Below are positions 1-6,166 of a stretch of DNA of 6,166 nt, piece after piece (the first letter of the stretch is position 1; each line of letters begins with the position of its first letter). The translations under genes were made by a program, and so were the position numbers. The notes beneath the pieces were generated by a model. It was given only the letters and a program-made list of their open reading frames with translations. It made no database searches and had not been told where the DNA came from. The stretch comes from Paracoccaceae bacterium (GTDB lineage Bacteria > Pseudomonadota > Alphaproteobacteria > Rhodobacterales > Rhodobacteraceae), in assembly GCA_004566265.1 (NCBI GenBank), contig SPLB01000075.1, positions 1 through 6,166 on the forward strand, in the 5' to 3' direction.

Positions 1-31
1 CAGCAAAACGGATCGGGGTCAATGCGGGCAT
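1..31 (-). CDS. pepA: N-terminus of a divergent gene, probably leucyl aminopeptidase PepA (partial)
   Basis: Read on the minus strand, an ATG at 31-29 opens a frame beginning MPALTPIRFA that runs off the left edge of the window. A strong Shine-Dalgarno (AGGAGA) lies 5 nt upstream, so this is a real translation start. Ten residues cannot identify a family alone. The PepA call is inferred from two things: the short hydrophilic lead into an 'IxF' strand resembles N-termini I recall for alphaproteobacterial cytosol aminopeptidases, and pepA is the classic divergent neighbour of the lptF-lptG permease genes in many proteobacteria. PepA is a cytoplasmic metal-dependent exopeptidase that removes N-terminal residues from peptides. 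The catalytic part lies outside the window. The start itself is well supported; the identity is only moderately so. Confidence 0.5.
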   Translation of the reverse strand, partial: MPALTPIRFA

Positions 32-36
32 TTCAG

Positions 37-42
37 TCTCCT
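37..42 (-). promoter_or_regulatory. Shine-Dalgarno site of the divergent (pepA-like) gene
   Basis: The minus strand reads AGGAGA, five bases before the ATG at 31-29. It is the best ribosome binding site in the window and the main reason for accepting such a short partial gene at the left edge. Confidence 0.7.
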
Positions 43-264
43 GTACACTCTCCATACGCAACACAGCGCGCTTGAGTCCTCTCAGTCCTAGCCCGGCGCG
101 AACCCGATTGCCAGAGCCAGCTTCCCAATCCGGTCAAAGACCACAAGAAGGCAGTTTTCCCTGCCCATCAAATCCATTAAGGTCCGCGGATGACGGCGCA
201 TAGGCGCCACCGGGTAGGTCGCGGTTGGACACTCGAGATTTGTTGGTCCGCATCAAGAAACAAC

Positions 265-270
265 AAGGGA
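265..270 (+). promoter_or_regulatory. Shine-Dalgarno site of lptG, supporting its GTG start
   Basis: AAGGGA lies 7 nt before the GTG at 278-280. It supports the GTG as the start: the next in-frame ATG falls well inside the first membrane segment (residue 23), and starting there would remove the conserved basic and aromatic lead-in. Confidence 0.65.
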
Positions 271-277
271 CAGTCCT

Positions 278-1381
278 GTGAAGCTCGATCTTTACTATGC
301 GCGACAGTTTTTAACTTGGTTCGTAATCATCAGCGGTTTGCTGATGACACTGGTGCTTTTGATCGACTTTAGCGAACAGCTGCGCCGTTTTGACGACGTC
401 GAGCTGAGCGTGATGCAGTATTTAGCGCTGGCATTTTTAAAATCCCCGGCCGCGTTTTATACGTTTCTGCCACTGATTATGATCCTCACCACCATTGTGC
501 TCTTTATCGGCCTGGCCCGCAGCAGCGAATTGGTGGTGACCCGCGCACTTGGCCGATCGGGACTTCGCGCCTTAGTTCCGCCGATCGTGATGGCGCTATT
601 GATCGGTGGTCTGGCCGTTGGCCTGTTAAACCCGATCGTGGCGGCCACTTCGAACCGTTACAAGACCCTATCGGAACAATACCGCAACGCCGACACGGCC
701 GCCGTCTCTTTCACCGGGGAAGGACTTTGGTTGCGTCAAGGGGGCAGCACAGGTCAGTCGGTCATCCGTGCCGGCACCTACAGTGGCGATGCAGATATGC
801 TGCTTCTGTTTGACGTTTCAATCTTGGCGTATGACGCCGCAGGCGCGCCTTACAGCCTAACCTTTGCGTCCCAGGCACGTTTGGGGGACGGGGACTGGTT
901 GCTGAAGAATGCAAAGGTCTGGCCGCTGGCTCCCGGTCTTAACCCCGAACTTCGCGCAAGTGAAAAGGACGAGCTTCGGATTCCAACAACCCTTACAAAC
1001 GAACAGATCCGCGAAACACTGGGGCGATCTGATGGCATTTCTGTTTATGATCTGCCAAAGACGATTGCGGCCTTGCAGCAGGCCGGGTTTTCGTCCACGC
1101 GCTTTCGGGTCTTGCTGCAGGTCGAAATGGCGCGCCCCTTGTTGTTGGTCGCTATGGTCATGGTCGGGGCGGCCTTTACAATGCGTCACGCCCGTCTGGG
1201 CGGAACCGGTCTTGCGGTTTTGGCCTCCATGCTTCTTGGCTTTGGTCTTTACTTTGTTCACAGTTTCGCTCAGATCCTTGGAGAAAACGGGCAAATCCCC
1301 GTGGCCCTCGCGGCCTGGGCACCGCCGGTTTCGTCAATATTGCTGACCATGGGGCTCTTGCTTCATGCCGAGGACGGTTAA
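278..1381 (+). CDS. lptG: LPS export ABC transporter permease LptG
   Basis: This is an inner-membrane permease subunit of the LptB2FG exporter, which extracts LPS from the inner membrane and passes it to the periplasmic Lpt bridge. At 367 residues it matches the usual YjgP/YjgQ-family length of about 360. The topology is typical: three N-terminal membrane segments (about 11-30, 58-80 and 98-120), a periplasmic domain (about 125-275) and three C-terminal segments (about 284-301, 308-328 and 338-363). LptG rather than LptF is indicated by the lead-in MKLDLYYARQFLTWF, the GLWLR motif at 149-153 and the ILGENGQIPVALAAWAPP stretch at 333-350. The start is a GTG with a good Shine-Dalgarno. It is the first gene of the plus-strand operon and stops 9 nt before lptD. 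Its normal partner gene lptF is not directly upstream, which is unusual. The ATPase gene lptB is also not in the window, as is common. Confidence 0.93.
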   Translation: MKLDLYYARQFLTWFVIISGLLMTLVLLIDFSEQLRRFDDVELSVMQYLALAFLKSPAAFYTFLPLIMILTTIVLFIGLARSSELVVTRALGRSGLRALVPPIVMALLIGGLAVGLLNPIVAATSNRYKTLSEQYRNADTAAVSFTGEGLWLRQGGSTGQSVIRAGTYSGDADMLLLFDVSILAYDAAGAPYSLTFASQARLGDGDWLLKNAKVWPLAPGLNPELRASEKDELRIPTTLTNEQIRETLGRSDGISVYDLPKTIAALQQAGFSSTRFRVLLQVEMARPLLLVAMVMVGAAFTMRHARLGGTGLAVLASMLLGFGLYFVHSFAQILGENGQIPVALAAWAPPVSSILLTMGLLLHAEDG

Positions 1382-1390
1382 GAAAACGAC

Positions 1391-3589
1391 ATGCGCCTGA
1401 TTCCACGACTTCCCATCGTTGCGCCAGTCCTGGCGCTCATGCTGCAATCTGCCCCCTCGGTTACCGCCCAAACCCAGGCACCCTTGCCTCAAGGTGCGCC
1501 TCCCCTTCCTCAAACTTCCCTCCAACCTGCATCATTGGTCGCCGACAAAATTTTTGTTTCGCCGGAGCGGGATCTAATTGCAGAAGGCAATGTTGAAGCT
1601 TTTTATGGAAACACAACACTGCAAGCCCGGCGACTTGCCTTCGATAGAAACACAGGACGTCTGCGTATTGAGGGTCCGATTCGCATCAATGACGGCACCA
1701 GCACAACAATCCTCGCCAACTCTGCCGAGATAGACAAGGATCTGCACAATGGCATTCTACGGGGTGCCTATATGGTCTTTGATCAGCAAGTGCAGTTGGC
1801 ATCCTTGCAAATGAACCGAGTCGAAGGTCGTTACACGCAGCTCTACAAATCGACACTTACGTCCTGTGACGTCTGCGCGGATGGCCGCGTCCCGATATGG
1901 TCCATCCGCGCCCAACGCATCACACATGATAACCAGGACAAACAGCTTTATCTGGAAAACGCGCAGTTGCGCCTATTCGATGCGCCTGTCTTTTACTTCC
2001 CGGCTCTGCGGTTTCCTGACCCGACACTGGACAGGGCAACAGGTTTTTTGGTCCCACGGTGGTCCTCCAGCACGCATTTCGGGATTGGGTTAAAAGTCCC
2101 CTATTTCGTGAAGATGGGCGATCATCGTGACGTGACCATCACCCCCTTTTTGGCCGAAAAATCCACAGCGCTCCACCTTAGGTATCGCCAAGCTTTCCAC
2201 AATGGCCAGATCGAAATCTTAACCGGTATTGCAAAAGACGAACTTAGCACCGACTCAGACCGCGGCTATGTTTTGGCCAATGGCCAATTTGATCTACGCC
2301 GCGGATACGATCTGCGATTTAATATCCAAAGCGTCTCGGACAATGACTTTCTGGCCGACTATGACATCTCAGGCGCAGACCGTTTGCGCTCCGAACTGAC
2401 GATTATCAAGGCGCGTCGCGACAAGCTTTTGCGAGCAGGGCTAGTCCGCTTTAACTCTTTGCGAGATGGGGAACCGCAGAAATTTGTCCCAACAGACATT
2501 ATTGCTGCAACCTATGAGGAAAGGTTCTTTCCAAAAACGGTCGGAGGCGAGGGTCGCATCGGCCTCGATATTTTGAATTTCAACAGATCCTCCGGACTTC
2601 CAGCGACGGCAAGTGAGGCCAACGGCCGCGACATGAGCCGGATTTCGGCTGATGCAGACTGGCGCCGCCAGTGGCGGTTGCCATATGGCATTTTGGCCGA
2701 AGGCAAAATTGGGGTTGGTATCGACAGAGTCGGGCTCACCGATGATGCCGTATTTCGTGACAGCGCAACACTCGTGACCCCACGCACTGCGCTGAGCCTG
2801 CGCCTGCCCCTGCAGCGAACCTCCGCCTCGGGTGACCAACAGTTGCTGGAGCCTCTGGTACAAATCGGCTGGACAAACGTCAGCGGTGGCACGATCCCGA
2901 ATGAAGCATCAAACATCTCGGAATTTGATCAGGGCAACCTTTTGTCGCTGTCCCGTTTCCCAGAAGACGATGCGCGCGAAGACGGTTTGTCTGTCGTCTA
3001 CGGGCTTCACTGGCAGCACCTCGACACTGACGGTTGGCAATTGGGGATTACCGCCGGTCAAATCTGGCGCGAAGATCCAGATTCCCGTTTCAGCGACACC
3101 TCCGGGCTGGACGGGTCAACCTCTGACCTCTTGATTGCCACACAACTTCAGTTTCGCGACGAGTTGACAATCACCGCACGCGGTTTGTGGGACAAGGCCC
3201 TTGATGTCTCCAAGGCCGAAGTGCGCGGCGACTGGCGCCACGATAACTATGCGCTGACGGGCAGCTATTTGTGGCTTCAGCAAGACGCCGACGAGAACCG
3301 TAGCGATGAAACCAACGAACTTTGGTTGGATGGGTCTTATGACCTCAACGGCAATTGGACAGCAGCGGCAAATGTGCGCTACAACATTGCCGATGACCGC
3401 ACCACGCGTGCAGGACTTGCCCTGACCTACCAGAATGAATGCGTCACCCTAAACCTGTCGCTGAACCGGCGCTTTACCTCTACAGAAAGTGTTGAGCCGA
3501 CAACCAAATTCGGATTTACACTGTCCCTAAACGGGTTTTCCGTAAAATCCGGCAACAGAACTTATAGGCGATCATGCAGCATAACTTGA
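1391..3589 (+). CDS. lptD: LPS assembly outer-membrane protein LptD (OstA/Imp)
   Basis: LptD forms, with the lipoprotein LptE, the outer-membrane translocon that inserts LPS into the outer leaflet. At 732 residues it is shorter than the E. coli protein (784), as is common in alphaproteobacteria. Residues 1-26 are a Sec signal peptide with a likely cleavage after VTA, followed by a Pro/Gln-rich linker to about 46. An OstA/LptA-like periplasmic domain (about 49-200) begins at LVADKIFVSPERDLIAEGNVE. The family signature PVFYFPALRFPDP, continuing into ATGFLVPRW, leads into the beta-barrel (about 210-720). There are exactly four cysteines: C159 and C162 (a TSCDVC pair) and C684 and C729 near the end. 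This parallels the two N-terminal plus two C-terminal cysteines that form inter-domain disulfides in E. coli LptD, though the spacing differs. Only 9 nt separate it from lptG and no strong Shine-Dalgarno is seen, which suggests translational coupling. It overlaps surA by 16 nt. Confidence 0.95.
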   Translation: MRLIPRLPIVAPVLALMLQSAPSVTAQTQAPLPQGAPPLPQTSLQPASLVADKIFVSPERDLIAEGNVEAFYGNTTLQARRLAFDRNTGRLRIEGPIRINDGTSTTILANSAEIDKDLHNGILRGAYMVFDQQVQLASLQMNRVEGRYTQLYKSTLTSCDVCADGRVPIWSIRAQRITHDNQDKQLYLENAQLRLFDAPVFYFPALRFPDPTLDRATGFLVPRWSSSTHFGIGLKVPYFVKMGDHRDVTITPFLAEKSTALHLRYRQAFHNGQIEILTGIAKDELSTDSDRGYVLANGQFDLRRGYDLRFNIQSVSDNDFLADYDISGADRLRSELTIIKARRDKLLRAGLVRFNSLRDGEPQKFVPTDIIAATYEERFFPKTVGGEGRIGLDILNFNRSSGLPATASEANGRDMSRISADADWRRQWRLPYGILAEGKIGVGIDRVGLTDDAVFRDSATLVTPRTALSLRLPLQRTSASGDQQLLEPLVQIGWTNVSGGTIPNEASNISEFDQGNLLSLSRFPEDDAREDGLSVVYGLHWQHLDTDGWQLGITAGQIWREDPDSRFSDTSGLDGSTSDLLIATQLQFRDELTITARGLWDKALDVSKAEVRGDWRHDNYALTGSYLWLQQDADENRSDETNELWLDGSYDLNGNWTAAANVRYNIADDRTTRAGLALTYQNECVTLNLSLNRRFTSTESVEPTTKFGFTLSLNGFSVKSGNRTYRRSCSIT

Positions 3590-4872
3590 GTTTTCGCACC
3601 AGCTTTCCAAGGCCCCGTCTTGTCGGTCCTACCCTGCGCCGCAGCGCCCTTATTCTGGGGCTGGCCCTCGCAGCTGCCCCTTTGCCTTTTTTGCCAACAG
3701 GTCTGGGGCTACAAGCCATGGCACAGGGGCTGTTTTCCCCCGCCATTACGGTGGATGACGACGTTGTCACGCGATACGAACTGGAACAGCGCGCCCGGTT
3801 TCTAGAGGTCACAGGCAGTGCCCCGGATCCTGCGAAACAGGCACGTGACGAACTCATCCTAGACGCCTTGCGCCGCCAAGCGCTGAGCGAAGTGGGTCTC
3901 AAGCCCACTGAGGAAGAAATTTCCGACGGCATGAGCCAACTGGCCAAACGGGCAAATCTGTCTCTGGAGGACTTTCTGACAGGCCTCAAGCAAGCCGGCG
4001 TGGACGCACAGACCCTGCGCGACTACACTGCCATCAACCTGGCCTGGCGGAACTATGTTGCCGGGCGTTTCCTAAGCGAGGCGCGCCCAACCGACGAAGA
4101 AATTGACCGCGCTTTGGGCCGGTCTCAGGTTGGCAGTGTTCAAGTCCTTCTGGCCGAGGTGATTTTACCGATCACACCAGAAACGGCACCTCAGATCGAA
4201 GAGCTTGCGCTGCAGATTGCCGAAATAGATAACCCAACCACATTTGCGGCAACCGCCGGTCAGTTTTCTGCCGCTGAAAGCCGCACCAACGGTGGGCGCC
4301 TGCCTTGGATGCCGATCACCCGTCTGCCGCGTCCACTGCAGGCCCTTGTGCTGGATATGGAAGTCAATGAGGTCACCGACCCTGTGCCGCTTCAGGGCGC
4401 ACTGGCCTTGTTTCAGTTCCGTGGCCTGCGCGAGGTGACAGGGCGTGAACCGACCTATGCCGCGATCGAATACATGCGGTATCTCATCCCCGGTGGTCAC
4501 AGCGCCGCTGCCAAAGCCGAAGCAAAATCTGTCCTGGCGCGTGCTGATACATGTGACGACTTCTATGGCATTGCCATAGATCAAGATCCTGCCCGCCTCG
4601 AGCGCATCACGTTGCCGCCATCGGAGCTGCCGCGTGATGTGGCGATTGAGCTGGCAAAGCTCGACAGGAACGAGACCTCTATCGCGCTGACCCGAAACGA
4701 GGGCGAGAACCTGATGGTGCTTATGCTGTGTGGTCGCACAGCTGAAATTTCTGCTGACGAAGATGACATCCGCATCACAGTCGCCAATGCCCTGACGCAA
4801 CAGCGCCTGTCGGAGCTTGCTGACAGTTTCCTGGAAAAACAAAAGGCCAACGCGCGGATCGAGTTCAAATGA
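3574..4872 (+). CDS. surA: Periplasmic chaperone SurA, parvulin-like
   Basis: SurA escorts unfolded outer-membrane proteins, including LptD, through the periplasm to the BAM complex. At 432 residues it is close to E. coli SurA (428). The first 50 residues are a signal sequence with a long basic n-region (LRR at 21-23), a hydrophobic core at about 24-46 and a likely cleavage after AMA (residue 50). The mature protein opens with AITVDDDVVTRYELEQR, the usual SurA N-terminal start, and its chaperone domain runs to about 170. A parvulin-type domain (about 188-288) is recognised by NGGRLPWMPITRLP at 239-252. The histidines expected in an active parvulin are not at their places, so isomerase activity is doubtful. 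The C-terminal part (about 290-432) has the feel of a second, more degenerate parvulin unit and carries C327 and C386, a possible periplasmic disulfide. The ATG lies inside the end of lptD, 5 nt after a short AGG. No better in-frame start precedes the signal core. It overlaps pdxA by 4 nt (ATGA). Confidence 0.88.
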   Translation: MQHNLSFRTSFPRPRLVGPTLRRSALILGLALAAAPLPFLPTGLGLQAMAQGLFSPAITVDDDVVTRYELEQRARFLEVTGSAPDPAKQARDELILDALRRQALSEVGLKPTEEEISDGMSQLAKRANLSLEDFLTGLKQAGVDAQTLRDYTAINLAWRNYVAGRFLSEARPTDEEIDRALGRSQVGSVQVLLAEVILPITPETAPQIEELALQIAEIDNPTTFAATAGQFSAAESRTNGGRLPWMPITRLPRPLQALVLDMEVNEVTDPVPLQGALALFQFRGLREVTGREPTYAAIEYMRYLIPGGHSAAAKAEAKSVLARADTCDDFYGIAIDQDPARLERITLPPSELPRDVAIELAKLDRNETSIALTRNEGENLMVLMLCGRTAEISADEDDIRITVANALTQQRLSELADSFLEKQKANARIEFK

Positions 4873-5870
4873 CCCGTCCGCAGGGCGTAATTGCCCTTTC
4901 CTGCGGGGAGCCTGGCGGCATTGGACCTGAGATCTCCGTTAAAGCCTGGGAGGCGCTGCGCAGCACTTGCCCCCTGGTGTGGCTCGGGGATCCTCGCGCC
5001 CTACCAGAGGGGACAAAGTGGGCCGCTGTAGACACAGCTGCAGAAGCCCGTGATTGTGTGGAAGACGCATTTCCAGTGATGGAGATTCCCTTTGCCGGTG
5101 ACATGACCCCTGGTCAAGCCGATCCGCGCAATGCAGCAGGCGTTATCCAAGCCATCGAAACAGGTGTTTCGCTTGTCCAATCTGGTCATGCCACAGCCCT
5201 GTGTACCGCCCCGATTAACAAAAAAGCGTTGATAGACGGCGCCGATTTTGCCTATCCAGGTCACACGGAATTCCTCGCAGCGCTTGGCGGCAAAGAGCGC
5301 GTGGTCATGATGCTGGCATCCGAACGCCTGCGCGTGGTTCCGGCAACAATCCACATTGCGCTTGCAGATGTTCCCAGCGTTCTGACACCCGAGCTGCTGC
5401 GCGAAACCATCGAAATCACCGCTGCGGGGCTGACAAACCAATTTGGTATCCCGCAACCGCGCATTGCCATTGCCGGCCTGAACCCTCATGCAGGTGAAGG
5501 CGGCGCTATGGGCAAGGAGGAGCTCGCCTGGATCAATGATCTGGTGGCGCAACTGCAGAGAGATGGTTTTGCACTGTCGGGGCCGCACCCAGCAGACACA
5601 CTGTTCCACGCCGCCGCGCGCGCAAACTACGACGCCGCCATTGCGATGTATCATGATCAGGCGCTGATCCCGATCAAAACACTGGATTTCGACCAAGGCG
5701 TGAATGTTACGCTGGGCTTGCCATTTATTCGCACGTCACCGGATCATGGCACGGCCTTTGACATCGCAGGCAAGAATATTGCCAACCCCGACAGTCTGAT
5801 CGCAGCCCTCAGCATTGCGCGGTCAATGTCTCACTCCACAGAAAATTCCGCCGAAACATCTGTTGGTTAA
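4869..5870 (+). CDS. pdxA: 4-hydroxythreonine-4-phosphate dehydrogenase PdxA
   Basis: PdxA is a cytoplasmic NAD-dependent enzyme that oxidises 4-phosphohydroxy-L-threonine; the product decarboxylates to 3-amino-2-oxopropyl phosphate, the substrate PdxJ uses to make pyridoxine 5'-phosphate. At 333 residues it is full length (E. coli 329). The N-terminal GEPGGIGPE motif is at 13-21. The substrate-binding pair H132-T133 sits in PGHTEF. The three divalent-metal histidines are H162 (ATIHIAL), H207 (NPHAGEGG) and H262 (MYHDQ). Substrate contacts K270, N279 and R288 are all present, each shifted by four from the E. coli positions 274, 283 and 292 as I recall them. The active site is therefore intact. 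The start ATG overlaps the surA stop as ATGA, typical of translational re-initiation. The order lptD-surA-pdxA-rsmA is the same as in E. coli. The C-terminal tail after about 318 is polar and low in complexity. Confidence 0.97.
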   Translation: MTRPQGVIALSCGEPGGIGPEISVKAWEALRSTCPLVWLGDPRALPEGTKWAAVDTAAEARDCVEDAFPVMEIPFAGDMTPGQADPRNAAGVIQAIETGVSLVQSGHATALCTAPINKKALIDGADFAYPGHTEFLAALGGKERVVMMLASERLRVVPATIHIALADVPSVLTPELLRETIEITAAGLTNQFGIPQPRIAIAGLNPHAGEGGAMGKEELAWINDLVAQLQRDGFALSGPHPADTLFHAAARANYDAAIAMYHDQALIPIKTLDFDQGVNVTLGLPFIRTSPDHGTAFDIAGKNIANPDSLIAALSIARSMSHSTENSAETSVG

Positions 5871-5897
5871 AAGCACTCCGGGCTGACTGCCCCGCAC

Positions 5898-5927
5898 GCG
5901 CAGAAGCGCTGCGCCCCTTTTCCCTTT
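5898..5927 (+). terminator. Possible weak intrinsic terminator or attenuator between pdxA and rsmA
   Basis: A perfect 6-bp stem (GCGCAG at 5898-5903, CTGCGC at 5909-5914) with a 5-nt loop is followed by CCCC and a broken T tract (TTTT at 5918-5921, TTT at 5925-5927). The stem is short and the T run is interrupted by C, so full termination is unlikely. It may only reduce transcription into rsmA, or be incidental. It sits 28 nt after the pdxA stop, the usual place for such a signal. Confidence 0.35.
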
Positions 5928-5960
5928 CCAGATCACGCACATCGGCCTATGAAGCCCGTT

Positions 5961-6166
5961 ATGAGTGCCATCGACAATCTCCCCCCGCTGCGCGAAGTGA
6001 TCGCGACCCACCAGCTGTCGGCCAAGAAATCCTTGGGCCAGAATTTCTTGCTGGATCTGAATTTAACCGCAAAAATTGCGCGTCAGGCCGGAGATCTGAC
6101 AGAATGCGACATATTGGAAATCGGCCCCGGCCCCGGTGGATTGACCCGAGGTTTGTTGTCCGAAGG
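5961..6166 (+). CDS. rsmA: 16S rRNA (adenine-N6,N6)-dimethyltransferase RsmA/KsgA, 5' part
   Basis: RsmA dimethylates two adjacent adenines (A1518 and A1519 in E. coli numbering) in the 3'-terminal helix of 16S rRNA during late 30S assembly, using S-adenosylmethionine. Only the first 68 codons are in the window; the frame is open at the right edge. The diagnostic LGQNFLLD is at residues 25-32 and the SAM-binding motif [12 protein letters not shown], is at 52-62. I chose the ATG at 5961 because it gives [14 protein letters not shown], the usual start of relatives. An in-frame ATG at 5949 would add four residues (MKPV) but has no visible Shine-Dalgarno. The chosen start has only a weak GAAG, 6 nt upstream. 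A 90-nt gap follows pdxA, so rsmA is less tightly coupled than the genes before it and may have its own promoter. Confidence 0.95.
   Translation, partial: MSAIDNLPPLREVIATHQLSAKKSLGQNFLLDLNLTAKIARQAGDLTECDILEIGPGPGGLTRGLLSE

Larger units (their letters stand above)
32..277. other. Divergent intergenic region between the pepA-like gene and lptG; lptF absent
   Basis: This 246-bp stretch separates two divergently read genes, so promoters for both should lie here. I could not find a convincing -35/-10 pair on either strand; alphaproteobacterial promoters are often weak by E. coli rules. Plus-strand frames are broken by stops at about 73-75, 88-90, 178-180, 188-190 and 201-203, and none gives a recognisable LptF segment. 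Two small inverted repeats are visible: GGTC-AAA-GACC at 132-142 and GGCGC-ATAG-GCGCC at 195-208. Either could be incidental or a protein binding site. In related genomes the permease gene lptF is expected in this position, and it is not here. Confidence 0.6.

Noticed and set aside
225..253. Possible promoter with TTGGAC as -35
   Set aside because: At the right spacing the -10 position reads CCGCAT, which does not resemble a -10 box.
83..277. Short direct repeats in the intergenic gap (CAGTCCT at 83-89 and 271-277; GGTCCGC at 181-187 and 245-251) as scars of an lptF deletion
   Set aside because: Seven-base matches are expected by chance in a region this size, and deletion between direct repeats would leave one copy, not two.
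190..372. Small plus-strand frame (60 codons) overlapping the start of lptG
   Set aside because: It has no recognisable product and no good Shine-Dalgarno, and it overlaps the well-supported lptG start in another frame.
857..1346. Overlapping frames on both strands (145 codons each) inside lptG
   Set aside because: Both are shadows of the LptG coding frame, without a motif or ribosome binding site.
278..1381. The possibility that the permease is LptF rather than LptG
   Set aside because: The GLWLR motif, the ENGQIPVALAAWAPP segment and the position directly before lptD fit LptG; the N-terminus lacks the LptF-type lead-in.
3516..3989. Antisense frame (157 codons) across the lptD-surA junction
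   Set aside because: It is Arg/Ser-rich with no domain or signal sequence and overlaps two supported genes.
4165..4842. Long antisense frame (225 codons) opposite surA
   Set aside because: It lies fully inside a clear gene, its sequence is Cys/Gln/His-rich with no domain, and it is best explained as a shadow of the surA codon pattern.
5001..5696. Long antisense frame (231 codons) opposite pdxA
   Set aside because: pdxA has all its catalytic residues on the plus strand; the reverse frame has no family features and is rich in Cys and His, typical of a shadow frame.

Overview
The window looks like a moderately GC-rich alphaproteobacterial chromosome, most likely Rhodobacterales (Roseobacter group). 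This rests on the style of the encoded proteins (an LptD ending in an Arg-Arg-Ser-Cys tail, a SurA with a degenerate parvulin domain, the N-terminus of RsmA) and on the gene order. No mobile element, tRNA, rRNA, CRISPR array or prophage gene is visible.

Layout. Bases 1-31 (minus strand) hold the first ten codons of a divergent gene that is probably pepA, leucyl aminopeptidase. Bases 32-277 are a non-coding divergent intergenic region. From 278 onward everything reads on the plus strand: lptG (278-1381), lptD (1391-3589), surA (3574-4872), pdxA (4869-5870) and the 5' part of rsmA/ksgA (from 5961, cut by the window end). The first four are packed with a 9-nt gap, a 16-nt overlap and a 4-nt overlap, so they are very probably one transcript with translational coupling. 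A 90-nt gap with a small GC hairpin followed by T-rich sequence separates pdxA from rsmA.

How the genes work together. LptG is an inner-membrane permease subunit of the LPS exporter, LptD is the outer-membrane barrel that inserts LPS, and SurA is the periplasmic chaperone that helps barrels such as LptD fold. PdxA (pyridoxal phosphate synthesis) and RsmA (16S rRNA dimethylation) are the metabolic and translation genes that also follow lptD-surA in E. coli. The cluster therefore joins what are two separate loci in E. coli: pepA//lptF-lptG and lptD-surA-pdxA-rsmA.

The window is mostly an ordinary housekeeping envelope-biogenesis operon and I see no undescribed system in it. The main oddity is that lptF, expected between pepA and lptG, is absent from the 246-bp gap. 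Lesser points are the apparent loss of both parvulin active-site histidines in SurA, a two-plus-two cysteine layout in LptD, and the surA start codon overlapping the codon of the last LptD cysteine.
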